The notes beneath the pieces were generated by a model. The model did no database searches and was not told the origin of the DNA. It saw nothing but the letters and a program-made list of their open reading frames with translations. Positions 43,122-56,235 of a DNA stretch of 64,000 nucleotides are shown here, in pieces. Within the stretch, counting starts at the first letter, position 1. The number at the start of each line of letters is the position of its first letter. Made by a program: the position numbers and the translations under genes. This DNA comes from Miscanthus floridulus (Eukaryota > Streptophyta > Magnoliopsida > Poales > Poaceae), in assembly GCF_019320115.1 (NCBI RefSeq), contig NC_089587.1:84616384-84680383 (forward strand), read 5' to 3'.

Positions 43122-44700
43122 TCATTTTTTACCAGAAAAGATGTTCGGCAGAATGTAATCCGAGATTCGTAACTTGGTGCTCCAATTTCTGATCCTCTCG
43201 AACTTTGGATCCCGCGCTAACTCGCTTTTCTGGTTAAAGAACGTATTCCCTTCATGCGCGCTCTCTGTGACAAACTTACATATGTCTGCTACTGTTTGTC
43301 TGAAGTCTTGGTCGACCTTTTCCCTTCGCCACCATCCTTGTGCTTTCTTGTGTTGCTGCCAGCTGCTGCTGAATCTGCTGCATGTCCTTAGGTACTCACA
43401 AACATAGAATCCACATAGAACTGAGCCATAGGGTTGTTTAGCTATTGCATTATGTATAATACACAATCATTAGAGCATATATAATAAACAATCAGTAGTA
43501 GTAGTAGAACTAGTAGTAGTGAGTAGAGTAGAGTCGTAGTAGTAGGAGTACTAGAGTAGAGTAGAGTAGAGTAGTAGGTGTAGTATTAGGAGAAGAGCAG
43601 TAGTAGTAGTAGAGTAGTAATAATATTGTTACTTACTGGGAACTCACGTCAGAGTTTCAGTTTCGTGTCATTCTTGATCTTCCTTTTCTCAGATCTCCAA
43701 TTATAGCAGTCGGGATCTTTCACGTACTTCTTATAAGCCTTGTACGAAAAATCACTAGTGTCAACGACATTTTCAACAAGTATGTTAACTGTAAATGAAT
43801 AAGTTCCGTCACTATCTCAAACAGCTTTCAAATTGCTTATACCCTACTTTGTTTGTATCCTGCAAAGAGTCAAATATATAGGCCCTTCTGTCCTGAGGAT
43901 AGATTATAAATGCAATCCAATGGCCCATGATGCCCTGGCTGCACTATTCACACAATACATATTAGAAATGTTTAAATATGAGAAGTCATGATCCCAGTAC
44001 ATATATATATGTTCCAAGTATCTTTTGGACTTACCCGAACTGGTGGGCGGCCATGACGCACCCATTTCCCCGGACCTTTTTCATGGCCTCATAAATGTAC
44101 ATTCTCGCCCGATACTTATATTCGATTACTAGATCTTCCCTGTATTTCTTTCTTTCCTTTGGGTTCAAGTTCACTAGCTTTTCATGAGTGTCTGGTATAT
44201 CGTAACCCATGATGGTTCTCTCTGTAATAAGCATCGGAGAGAGATAGATAATATCTTTGCCCAATTCCTTGCTTACATACGCCTGCATCCTGTAAGGAAA
44301 AGTCATCATGACATTATTAGTTTGTTCCTAAAGTACCTACATCGATGCAGTAGTGTCAAAGTCATAAGTAACTTACAGGGCAAATAAGGTGACTTGGGCG
44401 ACGTTAAGGTCTTTTCACCGTAGTAGTTTATGCATGTCATGGAAATCTACGATGACTTCACCATCCATGGGCGTGTGGAAGTACTCCACCGGAATGTTGA
44501 TGACAAAGTTTTCTTGGCCCACTTTCGCTGCTTCCATGTATCATAGACGGAAACCTCGTTCCATGCATCAAGGAGGTCGCCTAAGGTCAACATAAACTTC
44601 CCATGCATGTAGTTTTTGGGGCAATCATTCGACCGGGGCCAAAATGATGGTGGTGTTTTTGGCCTGCAACACCGGGGCTTAAGACGTTAGGGAGTGGAAG
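43122..44700 (-). pseudogene. Ulp1-like cysteine protease part of CACTA gene 2
   Basis: The minus strand has GHWIAFIIYPQDRRAYIFDSL (about 43870-43935), giving the catalytic His and Asp, and QPYGSVLCGFYVCEYLRTC (about 43375-43435), with the catalytic Cys: the C48/Ulp1 triad order. Upstream is KELGKDIIYLSPMLITERTIMGYDI. Frames change several times and stops are present. Ulp1-like domains fused to plant transposon genes are common; the cellular role is unclear. Confidence 0.7.
43498..43625. repeat. (TAG)n-rich low-complexity tract 1
   Basis: Imperfect GTAGTAGTAG/GAGTAGAGTAG repeats, inside the CACTA gene 2 region. Confidence 0.9.
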
Positions 44701-46645
44701 CAACAGATAGCATCTCAAAATGAATTATAGATTGACTATGCTTGCTAGTAGCATACCTTTCAAATGTAGTTGAGTATGGGTGCTCGTCGGCTATTTGATA
44801 GGCCACCCAACTCGACTTGGTGTGGTTCAGGGGTATGGCCTCCTCTTCATCTACAGGCTTCCTTAGTGGGGGGGCATTGGTTTGAGCACTGCTTCGAACC
44901 ACTTGTAGGTGGTGGTGTCACATCGCCTGATGCTACCCCTGTGCTTCCTTATGAATTGTTGTTGCCAGGAGGCGGACTACCTAGAGGACTGCTGCCTGGG
45001 CCACTAGCATTGTCGTTATCATCACCGCCATCATCGTCATCACCTAGGTCACTCGAGGGAGACGACGCTGTGTGTGAGGGCTGTGACGCTGGCATCGGCA
45101 TGTCCAAGATAATGTCGCTCTTGTTCCATAGCATGCGCATGCCAATAGTAGCACCGATGAACCTGTACCCCTCTTCAGTGGGAATGTTGATTTCATCCTT
45201 GTCAAAATCTTTGTTGGTCCTCGTCACATTGACCCAGGCATAGTTGGGCGGGATTGGCTTAACATCGTACATGGCACCGCTTTCAGGTGGTAGTGCCACT
45301 CCCATGGCCACATCCTTCTTCCGTACGCCCTACCGAAGGGCACTTGGAGCGTGCAACTTGTTGGTTCAATGATGTTGTCGACCGGATACCTGGGGAGTTG
45401 TCTGGTCCACGGCACCATCTGCCCTTGTACGGTGGCTTGACCCTGTGGTAGCAGCATGCTAGCATGGCAAAACATCTATGTCCTTAGCTCCACCATCTTA
45501 GGGTCAGTGCTCGTGAAAGCATCTTATATCTTCCCCATGATTATGTCCTTGACTGCCTCATCACGACCTTTCTGGAGGATCCCTTCCTTATACCTTTGCC
45601 TCATGTGGTAAGAGTTGGCGTTGGATTGCTAGGCCTCCACATCCTTCTAGCTCTGCCTCGAGGAAACCCCATGGATGTGGCCACGGTGCTCGGGGTTTCC
45701 CAGCGCCTCGGTTAGTACGTCCCTCTCTCGGCAAGATTCAAAGGATCCACTCTTCTTGGCCATAGAGACCTCCAAGATCCTCTTCACCACCTCCTCGACC
45801 TTTGGCTCATTGTACTTGGTCCTGCCCTCCTTTAGCTTTTTTTGGCTTGCAGGCATAGAGGTAGTTACATGACCTCTCATTGATGCCCTATAATGGATTC
45901 GGCTGCCCGGCCTTAGTGGCCTCCCTTTCTTATTGCCACCACTTCTCCGTCTTTACGGCGTACCCTGTCATGCCTAGGTGGTGGTGGAGCTCGTTCCTCT
46001 TTGTGAGTTCAGAGAACTTCTCGCCTTGGCCTTTGCTTCTTCAGTCGATTGTTTCACGATGAACTCTTCCTAGATGTCATGCATGATGAAGTTGTAGTCT
46101 TTGAATGGTGTCGTCACTTTCTGCATGTACTCCCTATTGAGTATGGACCTAAAGTTGCGAAGCGCTTTGCCTGCAACAAACAGCACATGCCCCATGCACT
46201 TGTCTTCATCATAGCCCTCCACTAGATACGTGAATCGCCTCTTCTCCTCTCCCCACACATTTCCCTTGATGTCCTTTGGGACTTTCCTCCAATCATCATA
46301 TGTTATAGGCACCTTCTCCCTGATTATACAGGAACACTAGTTGTCGAAGGTGCCGATGATGATAGTTGGCTCCAAGGCTCTCCTTTCGTCCCTATCTTGT
46401 GTATCGCACGCACTTTCTTCTTGCTAATCTGATGCCTCCCGTGTTGGCCCCTCTTCAAGTCTAACTTCTTCTTGCTACCCATCGTTGTGGTTGAAGAAGT
46501 GCCCAAGGAGGGATCGGGTGCTTCCTCCTCCTCCCCTTCTTTACCATCGGGGTACTCCAAATGAAGAGGCACCATCGGTATTTGTCGAGGACAAGAACTC
46601 GCATTAGTTATATACTTGTGTGAGGCCCGCGAACATTGTGTCAAT
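44701..46645 (-). pseudogene. Transposase_24-like part of CACTA gene 2
   Basis: Segments on the minus strand: PLHLEYPDGKEGEEEEAPD and a basic KKKLDLKRGQHGRHQISKKK (46644-46324); MPITYDDWRKVPKDIK ... FTYLVEGYDEDKCMG (46312-46070); SGGNKKGRPLRPGSRIHY and RILEVSMAKKSGSFESC (45930-45650); VPFGRAYGRRMWPWEWHYHLK; and YAWVNVTRTNKDFDKDEINIPTEEGYRFIG (45311-44949). The order resembles the En/Spm-type Transposase_24 proteins of grasses. Stops such as those near 45600-45650 are TAG at likely Gln codons. Family name given with moderate certainty. Confidence 0.6.
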
Positions 46646-48010
46646 TAACGTTTGGTAGAACCACCCAAAATAGCATGCTACCAGAGGTGCTCGTCTTCCA
46701 CCAGACACTAAGCACACCAAAAGGTAGCTACATTAGATGGTTTCGTCGAGCACACCCTAAGGGAGAACTCGAACAAATCCATGTTTTCCCTCCAGGATCC
46801 AATAATAAGAACAAGTTTACATTACTTAGTCTATTTCATACAACAAAAGTTCTTAGAAATATATTATTATAATACCAAGTTCAGAGTGCAGAATTTAAAC
46901 AGTGGAATTAAAATAAACATTTAATGGTGAGATACGAGGATCTATCTATGTCCACAAGAAGAATCTTCCACACAACAGTCATTCTTCAAGCTACACCTAT
47001 AACAGGGGTAACAAACCCTGAGTACACAATGTACTCGCAAGACTTACTCAACTAGTGGGAATAATTTCCTGACTCCAAAGGATATGATAAGCTTTATAGT
47101 TTGTTGGGTTTTCTTTTTGCAAAAAGCCTTACTAGTTGTGCAACCTTATGTATGTTTCTTATTAGCAGTCATGATTAGTTCATTATCTAACTATTCTATG
47201 TAAGCACATGTTCTACTTTCAAGTAAGAGTTGAGCAATTAGATCCAATTCACCATCATTCATCTTCTAGTTCTTACTATGGTGCTAGATCATAGACAAGT
47301 TGTACCGTATTACATGACGATTCGTAAATAAATGTAGCCTAGCTGGGTACCCCAAAACACACGTCCCGCTTGTACCCTAGGTACAAGCAGGACCAACCCA
47401 CTACTCTCCTATCAAGGGGTCTAGGCCCTCATCGAAACTTAGACTCCAAGCCCCCACTCCTGAGTCTTGAACTTAGTGTGGTGCTTAGACCTCCACCATC
47501 CCTGCCACCAATCAGTCGGTCAAAAAGAGCCAAAACCCACAATAAGAGAGCAACGAGCCTTCCCTGCTCCCATAAACAAGTATGTGTTCAGGATAAGAAG
47601 TCTATGACCTGACTAGAATCCAATGCAACGACCAGTCCTTAACCGACACAGACAGGGAAAACAGTGTAACCAAGCTATGCCCCATTGGTCATGGGACACA
47701 ACCTCTTACACCCACTAATACCTATACCATATCCCTGCCCGGTCTCCATTTCTTTTCACCATTTTATCGTGAGAGTGATAATAATAATCACCTATTATGA
47801 GTAACAGCAGGTTACTCACGCTACTAGAAAACATAAGCATAACAGCTACTTGACCTAAGCTAGTAGGACTCATAGGTAGGTATATCTATGCATGTAGTTT
47901 CCACAATAAACATGTAATGTAAATGCACATCACATATATATATATATTCATTGATTATTCAAAATAAGGGTTATGCACCAGGGCTTGCCTTAGGTAGGCG
48001 CAGTGTCAGC

Positions 48011-50120
48011 TCAGTCAATTAGTGGTGGCTCTCGGACCTCCTCCTGCATGAGAATCTCCTCCTCATACTCCTCGATCACCTTCTTGAACTCATGATCTCC
48101 GATGGTCACGATCTCCGTCAATTCGTTCTCTACATATATGTGATGATGATGCAACACGTTAATATTAAGGCAACAACAATTCTTAAAATAAGAATACATC
48201 TACTAAGCCACTAAGCTAGCTCTAATGGTTAAGATACTAACTACTTATCATTTCCACCAAGAACAGGTATGGATTCATCTAACGAATATTAACTTAGCAA
48301 CTAAAATGTAATCATACTCTTATTAGCGATTTAACTTATATTACAACAAGGAGCACCTAACTATGCTAGTAATTAGCCTAGTCTAAGGCTACAAAAATTA
48401 TAGGGAGAACATAATAATACCATGAAGCTACTGTAAAATTTTCAAAGCAAAACCTATCACCAATTTACCACAAAAATTCCTATAATAATTAACTTAATAA
48501 TATTGAGCACTCTCAAATGATTTAATAGATCCTTGTATCAACAAGTATATATATATGAACTAAATACACTAATAGATAGAGCACAATTTTAGAAACTTAA
48601 CAAAATTGGTTTTACAATTTTTAGATACCTACATGATTTTATATTAATTACCAAAGTTTAGCTCAAAAATACAAATGAAAAGCTATTTCTATTCTCCACG
48701 AAAAAGCTAAACTGATTTTGGCCCAACGCGGCCCACATGCACGTAGCGCGCGTGAGCTCATGGTGGCCCATGGTGTGGCCCATGCGGCACCGGTCCACGC
48801 ACGCGAGGCGGCCCACGACGAGGATGCCTGCGCACGCTGGCACATTTATGAAAACGCCCCTAGACTATGAGCAAAACAACCCACAATCTACGTTACTATT
48901 TCTATAGTCAGCGACTTTGCAATGAAACCCTTAGATCTTCTCCTCTTTACAATGACAAGGCCGTCTACCATCCCCGCGCGCGTTGACACGGCAAGCGATG
49001 GCACTGGTGCTCACACTGGCCATACTAGACCCACGCAGACCTATCTACGAGACCGAGGCTCACCTAGGGATCGACGCAAGATGATGGGTGGTGGTTGCAA
49101 GAGTCGGGACACCATAGAAGGACCTCTCCATGAAAGCGAGCAAACTACGGCAATGGCAATGGCGTTCAGGTGAGCCACAGCAACAACAAGGCTATAGGGG
49201 TAATGGGTGAGCAACGACAACTCAACAGTGACCCTACCGAGAAGCTAGCTCGACCAAAGACGACCCAAGCGAGGCTTGCCATGTGCGTGCGGCAAGGTGA
49301 ACGGCAGACCACAAAGGCATGGCCACATCAGTGGTGAGGAGGTGGCACTAGAGCTATGACTAGCATGCGCACGATGAAGAGGGAGCCAAGGCGAGCGAGT
49401 GGTGTAGAGGAATTGGTGTGGGGCGAAGTGGTGGAGACTGGCCACAACACGGGCGATGATGGGCCTTAATGGCATGATGGCAGCAAAGCTCCAAAATTGG
49501 AGCTCGGTGTGACATGAGTCAAGGCAGGGTGGGGTCTGCTAGAGAGGAGACGTGAGGGTAGAGATGCGAGCATGAGAAATTAATGAGAGGTGCTCGCTCT
49601 CTGGCTTACCGTGACACGACCCAACGATGGTGGAAAACAGAGGGAGAGAGATACGGGGCATGACAGTGGGTTTGGCTTGTCCATGCCTTGGCAAGACATG
49701 GCTGACTAGACTTAAGGCGGTGTCTGCGTACCTGCTACACAATAATGTGGCCAAACCATTAAGGCAAGATGACGGCGCGGGGTAGCCCATGTGCGAACTA
49801 GGACAAGGCAAGCGACAGCAACACAACGTCGTAGTGGCATCGGTAGTGGCAACATCATGACGCGAGGCAGGTCGACAGTGAGGACGTGATTGTGAGTTGA
49901 TGGCGCTGACATCGGCTCCGTCGCGGTGTGTGCGGGGCAGTCGGCAGTAGCAGTGATAGCTCCGCACAGCGGGGCTAGCAATAGCCGAGACCTGGCTAGG
50001 CCAGAGGCGGCCGTGGCCTGCCACATGCGGCAGCACATGCACGCACATGTGCGACCAACACAGTGATGCCAAGCACCCGAGCGTGGTGATCGCGGCCACA
50101 TGGCCAACCAGCCAAAACCG
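48011..50120. repeat. 2.1-kb direct repeat, copy 1
   Basis: Starting near ATCTCCTCCTCATACTCCTCGATCACC and running through CTCTTATTAGCGATTTAACTTATATTACAACAAGGAGCACCTAACTA and GGGAGCCAAGGCGAGCGAGTGGTG. The same order of blocks is found about 2.5 kb to the right. A 385-bp stretch (50121-50514) separates the copies. Confidence 0.8.
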
Positions 50121-50514
50121 TGACACGCACGAATTTTAAAGTGCTCAACATGACCAAACGGTTGCTCCTAAACCTAAACCGTCTTCACCATGCTCAAGAT
50201 GGCATATGAGACTACCAAATTGAGCTATAACACTACACCACTCCTTAATCCAATCTCTCACAATAAATTGCTAAACATAGCAGTGTCAACTGTTGGTAGA
50301 CTTGAAAATTTCTAAGTTTTTGAGCTGAATTTGATTTCAAGTTCAATTTCTAGACTATTAGAAATACTAGCTAGTAACATTATTTTTCGACCGCAAGTAT
50401 TTCACTATCATCTACAAAGTTTATACTTCAAACTTTATTAAGGTGACCCATATATGTTCTATAACAATTTTACCTAATAAAAATTAGTTTTCAACCTTAA
50501 GTGATATAACATGA

Positions 50515-52625
50515 CTCCTTGATCACCTCCTCGAACTCCTTGATCACCTCATAGACAAGGATCTCCTCCTCATACTCCTTTATCACCTCTTCGAACTCGT
50601 GATCTCTGATGGTCATGATCTTCGCCAACTCGTTCTCTACATGCATGCGATGATGATGCAACACTTTAATATTAAGGCAACAACAATTTTTAAATAAGAA
50701 TACATCTACTCAGCCACTAAGGTAGCTCTAATGGTTAAGATACTAACTACCTATCATTTCCATAGAAACAAGTATGGATTCATCTAACAGGTATTAACCT
50801 AGCAACTAAAATGTAATCATACTCTTATTAGCGATTTAACTTATATTACAACAAGGAGCACCTAACTACCCTAGTACTTGGCCTATTCTAAGGCTAAAAA
50901 AATTACAGCAAGCACATAATAATACCATGATGCTGCTATAAAATTTTTAGGGCTAAAGCTACCACCAATCTACCACAAAAATTCCTACAATATTTAACCT
51001 AATAATATTAAGCACTCTCAAATAATTTCATAGCTCCTGGTATCAACATGTATATATATGAACTAAATATGCTAACAGATAGAGCACAATTTTAGGAACT
51101 TAACAAAATTTGTTTCATAATTTTTGGACATCTACATGATTTTATATGATTTACCAAAGTTCAACTCAAAAATACAAATGAAAAGCTATTTCTATTTTCC
51201 CCAAAAAAGAAAAACTCATTTCGGCCCAACACGGCCCACGCGAGGCGCGGCCCACGCGTGGAGGCGGCCTGCGGTGGGGAGCCCGCGTGTGCGCTGGCAC
51301 TCTTGCAAAAATGCCCTCGTGTTATCAGACAATAGCACGAACACTATACGTACTATTTCTATAGACAACGACTTTGTAACTAAGCCCTCATATCTTATCA
51401 CCTTCGCACCGGAGAGGTCCTCGGGACGCCACGCACTCGCCGGCATGGTGGGCGGTGGCACTAGGCGGTACGCCAGCCACCTGAGACCCTTGTAGACCTA
51501 GCTAGGGGACCGATGCTCACCTATGGGCTGACACGCGATGATGGGCGGTGGTTGCACGAACAGGGTAAAGTAGAGCGGGCTCTCCCCGGCGGCAACAACC
51601 TATAATGGTGGCAACCATGCTCCGATGAGCCATAACGCTAATAGGATGGTAGAGATAGGGGATAAGCACTAGGGGCACACCACAAACCCGACCGAAGTGG
51701 TGGTTCGGCTGGCAACTACCTGAGTAGGGCTGGCCACATGCACGCGACGAGCAGGAGATGCGCCATAGCAGACACGACTACGTTAGTGGCAATGGGGAGG
51801 AGGTAGCGCTCCCACTGGCATGTGGATGGTGGAGAGGGAGCCAAGGCGAGCAAGTGGTGCAGAGGAATTTGCATGGGGTGAAGTGGTGGAGGCTGGACAC
51901 GACGCGAGCGGTGATGGTTCATAATGGAACGGTGGCGACAAAGCTCCAAAAATTGGAGCTCAGCCTGGCCGTAATCAAGGCGAGGTGAGGTATGGTTGGA
52001 GAGGGGATGTGAAGGCAATGATGCAAGCATAAGCAATTGATGAGAGGTGCCCACTCTCTGGCTCACCGTGATGCTACACAACGATGGCGGGAAACAGAGA
52101 GAAAAGAGAGAAAAGAGAGAGATGACGTGGCAGGTGGGCTCAGCTCGTCCACGCCTTAGTAGGACAGGAGTGGCGGGATTAGGAGACCCACGTGCTGGCG
52201 CTACAGACAATGTGTGTGCATGTCTAACCAGCATGGCCCATGCGTCATAGTGTCATAAATGACATGGCGACAGTGGCATTGCCACGTGTGCGCAACATTA
52301 AAGCAGGCCAATGATGTAGCTCAATGTAGCGGTTACATCGTATAGGCATGGATGCGATGACTGCGGCAGCGTCATGATGCGAGGAGTGTCGGTAGTGTAG
52401 ACACGATGACAGCGCAGCACGGCCGCAGTGGCACCCAAGACGGTAGCGTGAGGTAGAGCAGTAGGGCACGAGGCCAGCGGCTCACTACGGCTGGCCTCGG
52501 CCAAGCCCAAGTGACCTGACCTATCGAGCGCGATGGCATGGGTGATCATGCGGGATGCGACCGTGTGCGTGGTGTGGGGAGGCTGCATGGTGACCGCGCA
52601 CCCAATGCTAACCAACCCAAGACAG
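50515..52625. repeat. 2.1-kb direct repeat, copy 2
   Basis: Matches copy 1 block for block, with offsets of roughly 2455-2507 bp, which means small indels. Both copies carry a short minus-strand acidic reading (VIEEYEEEIL / VIKEYEEEIL) and an AT-rich then GC-rich organisation. Confidence 0.8.
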
Positions 52626-52704
52626 GCACTGCTTCGTCTACGTACCTCGAGCCTTGGGCTTGGGTATCATCTTCTAGAGGCTATCATGGCTCTGTGCGAG
52701 CACC

Positions 52705-52887
52705 TCATGCCTCACCCTTTGGATCAAAGTCTGGATCATCTTCATCCTCACCACAAGGTCTCTTCACCAGCCTCGATGTTACTTCCTTGCTCTCATACGA
52801 GGTGCTCCCATCTGATGATGGGCCTTCATCATTGCTCGCATCAGGAGTAGCCTCGCGCCAATTTTCAAGAGCCTCCTTGGTCGACAT
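52705..52887 (-). pseudogene. N-terminal exon of CACTA gene 2
   Basis: MSTKEALENWREATPDASNDEG ... DEDDPDFDPKGEA: an acidic N-terminus like that of CACTA second-gene proteins, in the same orientation as the rest at 46645-43122 and separated from it by the 6-kb insertion. Confidence 0.55.
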
Positions 52888-53381
52888 TGATAGCTATGAC
52901 AAAGAGAGAGTTATAGGAACATTTCATAATTATATAAACACAATGATATATTCATCTTAGAACATATATAAAGGAATCATTAATTATATATATTCATTTG
53001 AAAATAAGATTACATCCTTTTTTCATATACATTGGGTGTAGGGATTCAAAAAGTGAAGAAAAGTATAAAATTGTACAAGAAAAGTACAAAATTATACAAG
53101 AAAAGTACAAAATTTAAGAATTTGGAGAAAAGTCATGTACATAGTTGGCTCAGATTCGCCCATTGTCATCACATCGCTTCTAAACTGGTTGCTTGTATAC
53201 AAACCATCCTAGTTTAGGAGCTTAGTACCAGTAGGGGGCATTTGATCATCATAGCTGCTGCCTCAGCATAAAAGGGTTCACATCATTGCAAATGCCACTG
53301 CCTCTGCATATTTTTCAAAGTTTAAACAGTTCATCATTGCATATGCCACAGAGAAGCTCAAATTCAAATTGACCCCAAAGG

Positions 53382-53480
53382 CACTACTACACAAATTCTT
53401 TTACACAGCGTTTCACAAGTGGGCTCTGAGGCGGTTGGTCTGGTTGCCTGCCTCGGTTATTCGAGGTAGGGCTGCTCAAA
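53382..53480. repeat. Internal copy of the CACTA terminus
   Basis: CACTACTACACAAATTCTTTTACACAGCG, then GGGCTCTGAGGCGGTTGGTC and TTATTCGAGGT, match the inverted right end (60810 leftward) over about 100 bp. It lies between the two CACTA genes. Its outer flank is AGG, against AGC at the right end. Confidence 0.8.
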
Positions 53481-53504
53481 TCATCCTCGAAGGAGCAACC
53501 GGAT

Positions 53505-54200
53505 ATGGACAAGTAGAGAGTAGTAGAGGATAGTAGTAAGAGTAGTAGGAGTACAGAGTAGAGAGGATAGTAGTAAGAGTAGTAGGAGTAGAGAGTAGAG
53601 GATAGTAGTTAAGAGTATTTGAGTAGAGTACAGAGTAGTAGTAGGACAATAGTATAGAAGTAGTAGGGTAGTAAGAGTAGAGGAGTAGAGTAGTATAGTA
53701 GTAGAAGTAGTAGGAGTAGCAATAGTAGAGTAGAGGAGTAGACTAGTAGAGTAGTAGTAGTAGTAGTAGTAGAGTAAGTGTAGTAGTAGTACAGTAGGAA
53801 ATAGTAGTTAGGACCAACGAGTAGTTAGGACCAGCAACAATGTTGCAGTACTAGGACCAGCAAGTAGTAGAAGTGTAGCAATAGGAGTATAGGAGCATAG
53901 AGTAGTATAGAGCAGTTGTAGGAGTAGTAGTAGTAGTATATAGGAGGAGGAGGAGTATATAGGAGGTATATAGGCAGCAGTAGTTAGGGAGTAGTAGTAG
54001 TATAGAGTAGTACAGAGTAGTAGAGCAGTAGTAAAAATAGGAGCAGCAGCCAACACACTAGTAGAGTAGTAAGAGTAGTAGAGTTGTAGTAAGTAGTATG
54101 TAGTAGTTGTAGTAATTAGTATAGGGTATTAGTAGTTGTTGTAGGAGTATAGAGGAGTAGTAGTAGTTGTGGGAGTAGTAGTAGTTGTAGGAGTAGAGGA
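53505..54200. repeat. (TAG)n-rich low-complexity tract 2
   Basis: Long run of GTAGTAGTAG, GAGTAGAGTAG and GGAGTAG units. The minus-strand frames here read Tyr/Leu/Thr-rich protein, an artefact of the repeat. Confidence 0.9.
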
Positions 54201-54589
54201 CAACCAAATTCAGTGAGGGAATCACAACCAGAGGAGGGTGACAAAATTTGGGGAGGGCATCAGTGAGGGCATCACAACCAGATAATAAGCCAACAGTAAG
54301 CAACAAAAATAGGTAGCATGTGCTCAATTCAAAATAAACCAGCCAAGTAAACATGTGCTCAATTCAAGAATAGGCAGCATGTGCTCAATTCAAAATAGGC
54401 ATGTGCGTGCTCAGATAATAAGCCAACAGTAAGCATCATAGGTAGCATAATTTTGCATCACAGGCAGAGGCAGAGAGGGAGAGAGCAAGCACAGCAAGCA
54501 CTAGCCTTGCCCTATGCTAACTCCTTCGGTCGTTTCAAATCGACCCCAAAGGGCTACCCGAAGCATAGAAGAGTAGCCAGAAAATAGTA

Positions 54590-54900
54590 GTAGTAGATAG
54601 AGTAGTAAGTAGTAAGTAGCAGGAGTATAGGAGTAGTAACTAGTAGGAGTAGAGGACCACCAACAGTAGTATATAGGAGGAGGAGGAGGAGTAGTAGTAG
54701 ATGAGTAGTAGTTGTATATAGTTGTAGGAGTAGATGAGTAGTATACACCAGTAGCAGTAGTATATAGTTGTAGGAGTAGATGAGTAGTAGTATGTACCAG
54801 TAGTAGTATATAGTTGTAGGAGTAGATGAGTAGTAGTAGTATATACCAGTAGCAGTAGTATATAGTTGTAGGAGTAGCAGAGAGCAGCAACCAACACCAG
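54590..54900. repeat. (TAG)n-rich tract 3, with ~50-bp higher-order units
   Basis: GAGTAGATGAGTAGTAG-TATAxACCAGTAG-AGTATATAGTTGTAG recurs at about 54700, 54760, 54820 and 54860, a higher-order tandem repeat built on the trinucleotide. Confidence 0.85.
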
Positions 54901-56060
54901 CAGTATACAAGAGCAGTAGCCAGCAGACATAGAAGAGAGAATTAAATAGACAAGTAGCATATATTTTGTCAAATTCATCTCAAATTTATCCCAATTTACC
55001 TCAAATTCAGCACAAATTTATCCTAATTCATCTCAGATTGACCCCAATTTAGTCAAATTCACCTCAAATTCAACTAAAAGTGGACATCTCTCAATAAATC
55101 ATTCAGACAACGACAAGTGCTCAGTTGAATATGAAATTGGCATCATAGGCAGTGGCACTACCATAGTTAAAAAATTTGCATTATAGGCAATAGTTCATCA
55201 AATTAGCATCATAGGTAGTGGTAAATGCTCAATTAACTAATACATTAGGCATCATAGGTAGTAGCATTTGCATTGTGACAAAAAATGCATCACGGGCAGC
55301 ATTTAATCAAAACTGGCAAATTGAAACAAAAAAACACATCACAGGCATCACAGATCATAGGCACAGGGACAAGAACATCACAACCAGTGTACTAGGGAAG
55401 ATGGAGCTGGGGAATATGGAGTCAGGGGAGAAGTTGGGGAAGACGGAGCCGACGGAGATTCTCGGTGCGGAGGAGGGAGCACACGTCGGCAGTGGACAGC
55501 GGCGGTGCTAGGGTTCGGTGAGAAGATGGGTCCAGGGAAGATGACATGGTGGCATGGTGCAGATCTCCATGGTGTGGGGGATGATGATGTGGGGCATAGG
55601 ATGGATCTCCTCAATGTGGGAGCGTACAGTGCGGGAACCCATGCTAGTGGCTGGTCGGAGATGAGGACGGCACGGTGGAGCTACGGTTTGGTGAAGACGG
55701 GTCCACAGAAGATGACGCGGTGGCCTCAGGGTGGATCTCCTTGGCGCTGGGGATGATGAAGTGGGGCACGGGGCAAATCTCCTCGGTGCTGCGGTCGGCC
55801 AGAGATGAGACGACACGATAGAGCTAGGGTTTGTGGCACCCCGATGGATGGCGTGGTGGAGCTCTCAGGGCTAGGGCTGTGGTAGTGCTCTGGGCTCTTG
55901 ATGGCAGGGGCGGGTGCCTAAGCATGCAAGGTCCGGGTAGGGGTGGAGGAGCTTAGCGATGGTGATGGTGGCAAAAAAATTAGGTAGCCCTTCGGGGTCA
56001 AATTGAAACGACCGAAGGACTTAGAAAAAATTGGGGGGGAAGGAGGGGTATATATAGGCC
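54901..56060. other. CACTA interior without recognised gene
   Basis: Between the low-complexity tracts. It contains GTTAGTCAAATTCA-type AT-rich repeats (54960-55080), then a GC-rich stretch with GGTGGATCTCC repeats (55540-55800). A 40-bp sequence at 54515-54555 (CTCCTTCGGTCGTTTCAAAT) recurs inverted at 55983-56022. Confidence 0.5.
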
Positions 56061-56061
56061 A

Positions 56062-56155
56062 TGATTTACCAAGGTGGGCGGCTTAGGGTGCCCACCACGG
56101 TTAATATTAACCAAGGTGGGCGACTTAGGGTGCCCGCCTCGGTTAAGATTTTGCA
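56062..56155. repeat. Internal block of CACTA subterminal-type repeats
   Basis: ACCAAGGTGGGCGGCTTAGGGTGCCC and ACCAAGGTGGGCGACTTAGGGTGCCCGCCTCGGTTAAGAT resemble the terminal ACCGAGGYGG motifs but lie 4.6 kb from the nearest outer end. Confidence 0.7.
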
Positions 56156-56235
56156 TTTTTTATATTTGATGAAATTCGTTAGTTATTTTGGTTTTACAAC
56201 ATTTTAAAATTGATATTTAATTTGTAATGTTTTTT

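Larger units (their letters stand above)
46640..52625. mobile_element. 6-kb insertion within CACTA gene 2, LTR-like, with internal duplication
   Basis: The coding similarity of CACTA gene 2 stops at about 46640 and its N-terminal exon resumes at about 52700, so the DNA between is an insertion. It encodes no protein I recognise. Its left part (46640-48010) has the non-coding look of a grass gypsy LTR (GGTAACAAACCCTGAGTACAC ... CTCGCAAGACTTACTCAACTAGTGGGAATAA). The rest is a 2.1-kb segment present twice. I could not find convincing ends or target duplication, so class and borders are uncertain. Confidence 0.5.

Noticed and set aside
53808..54978. Tyr/Leu/Thr-rich minus-strand ORFs
   Set aside because: They are translations of the TAG-rich repeat read as CTA/TAC and carry no protein signal.
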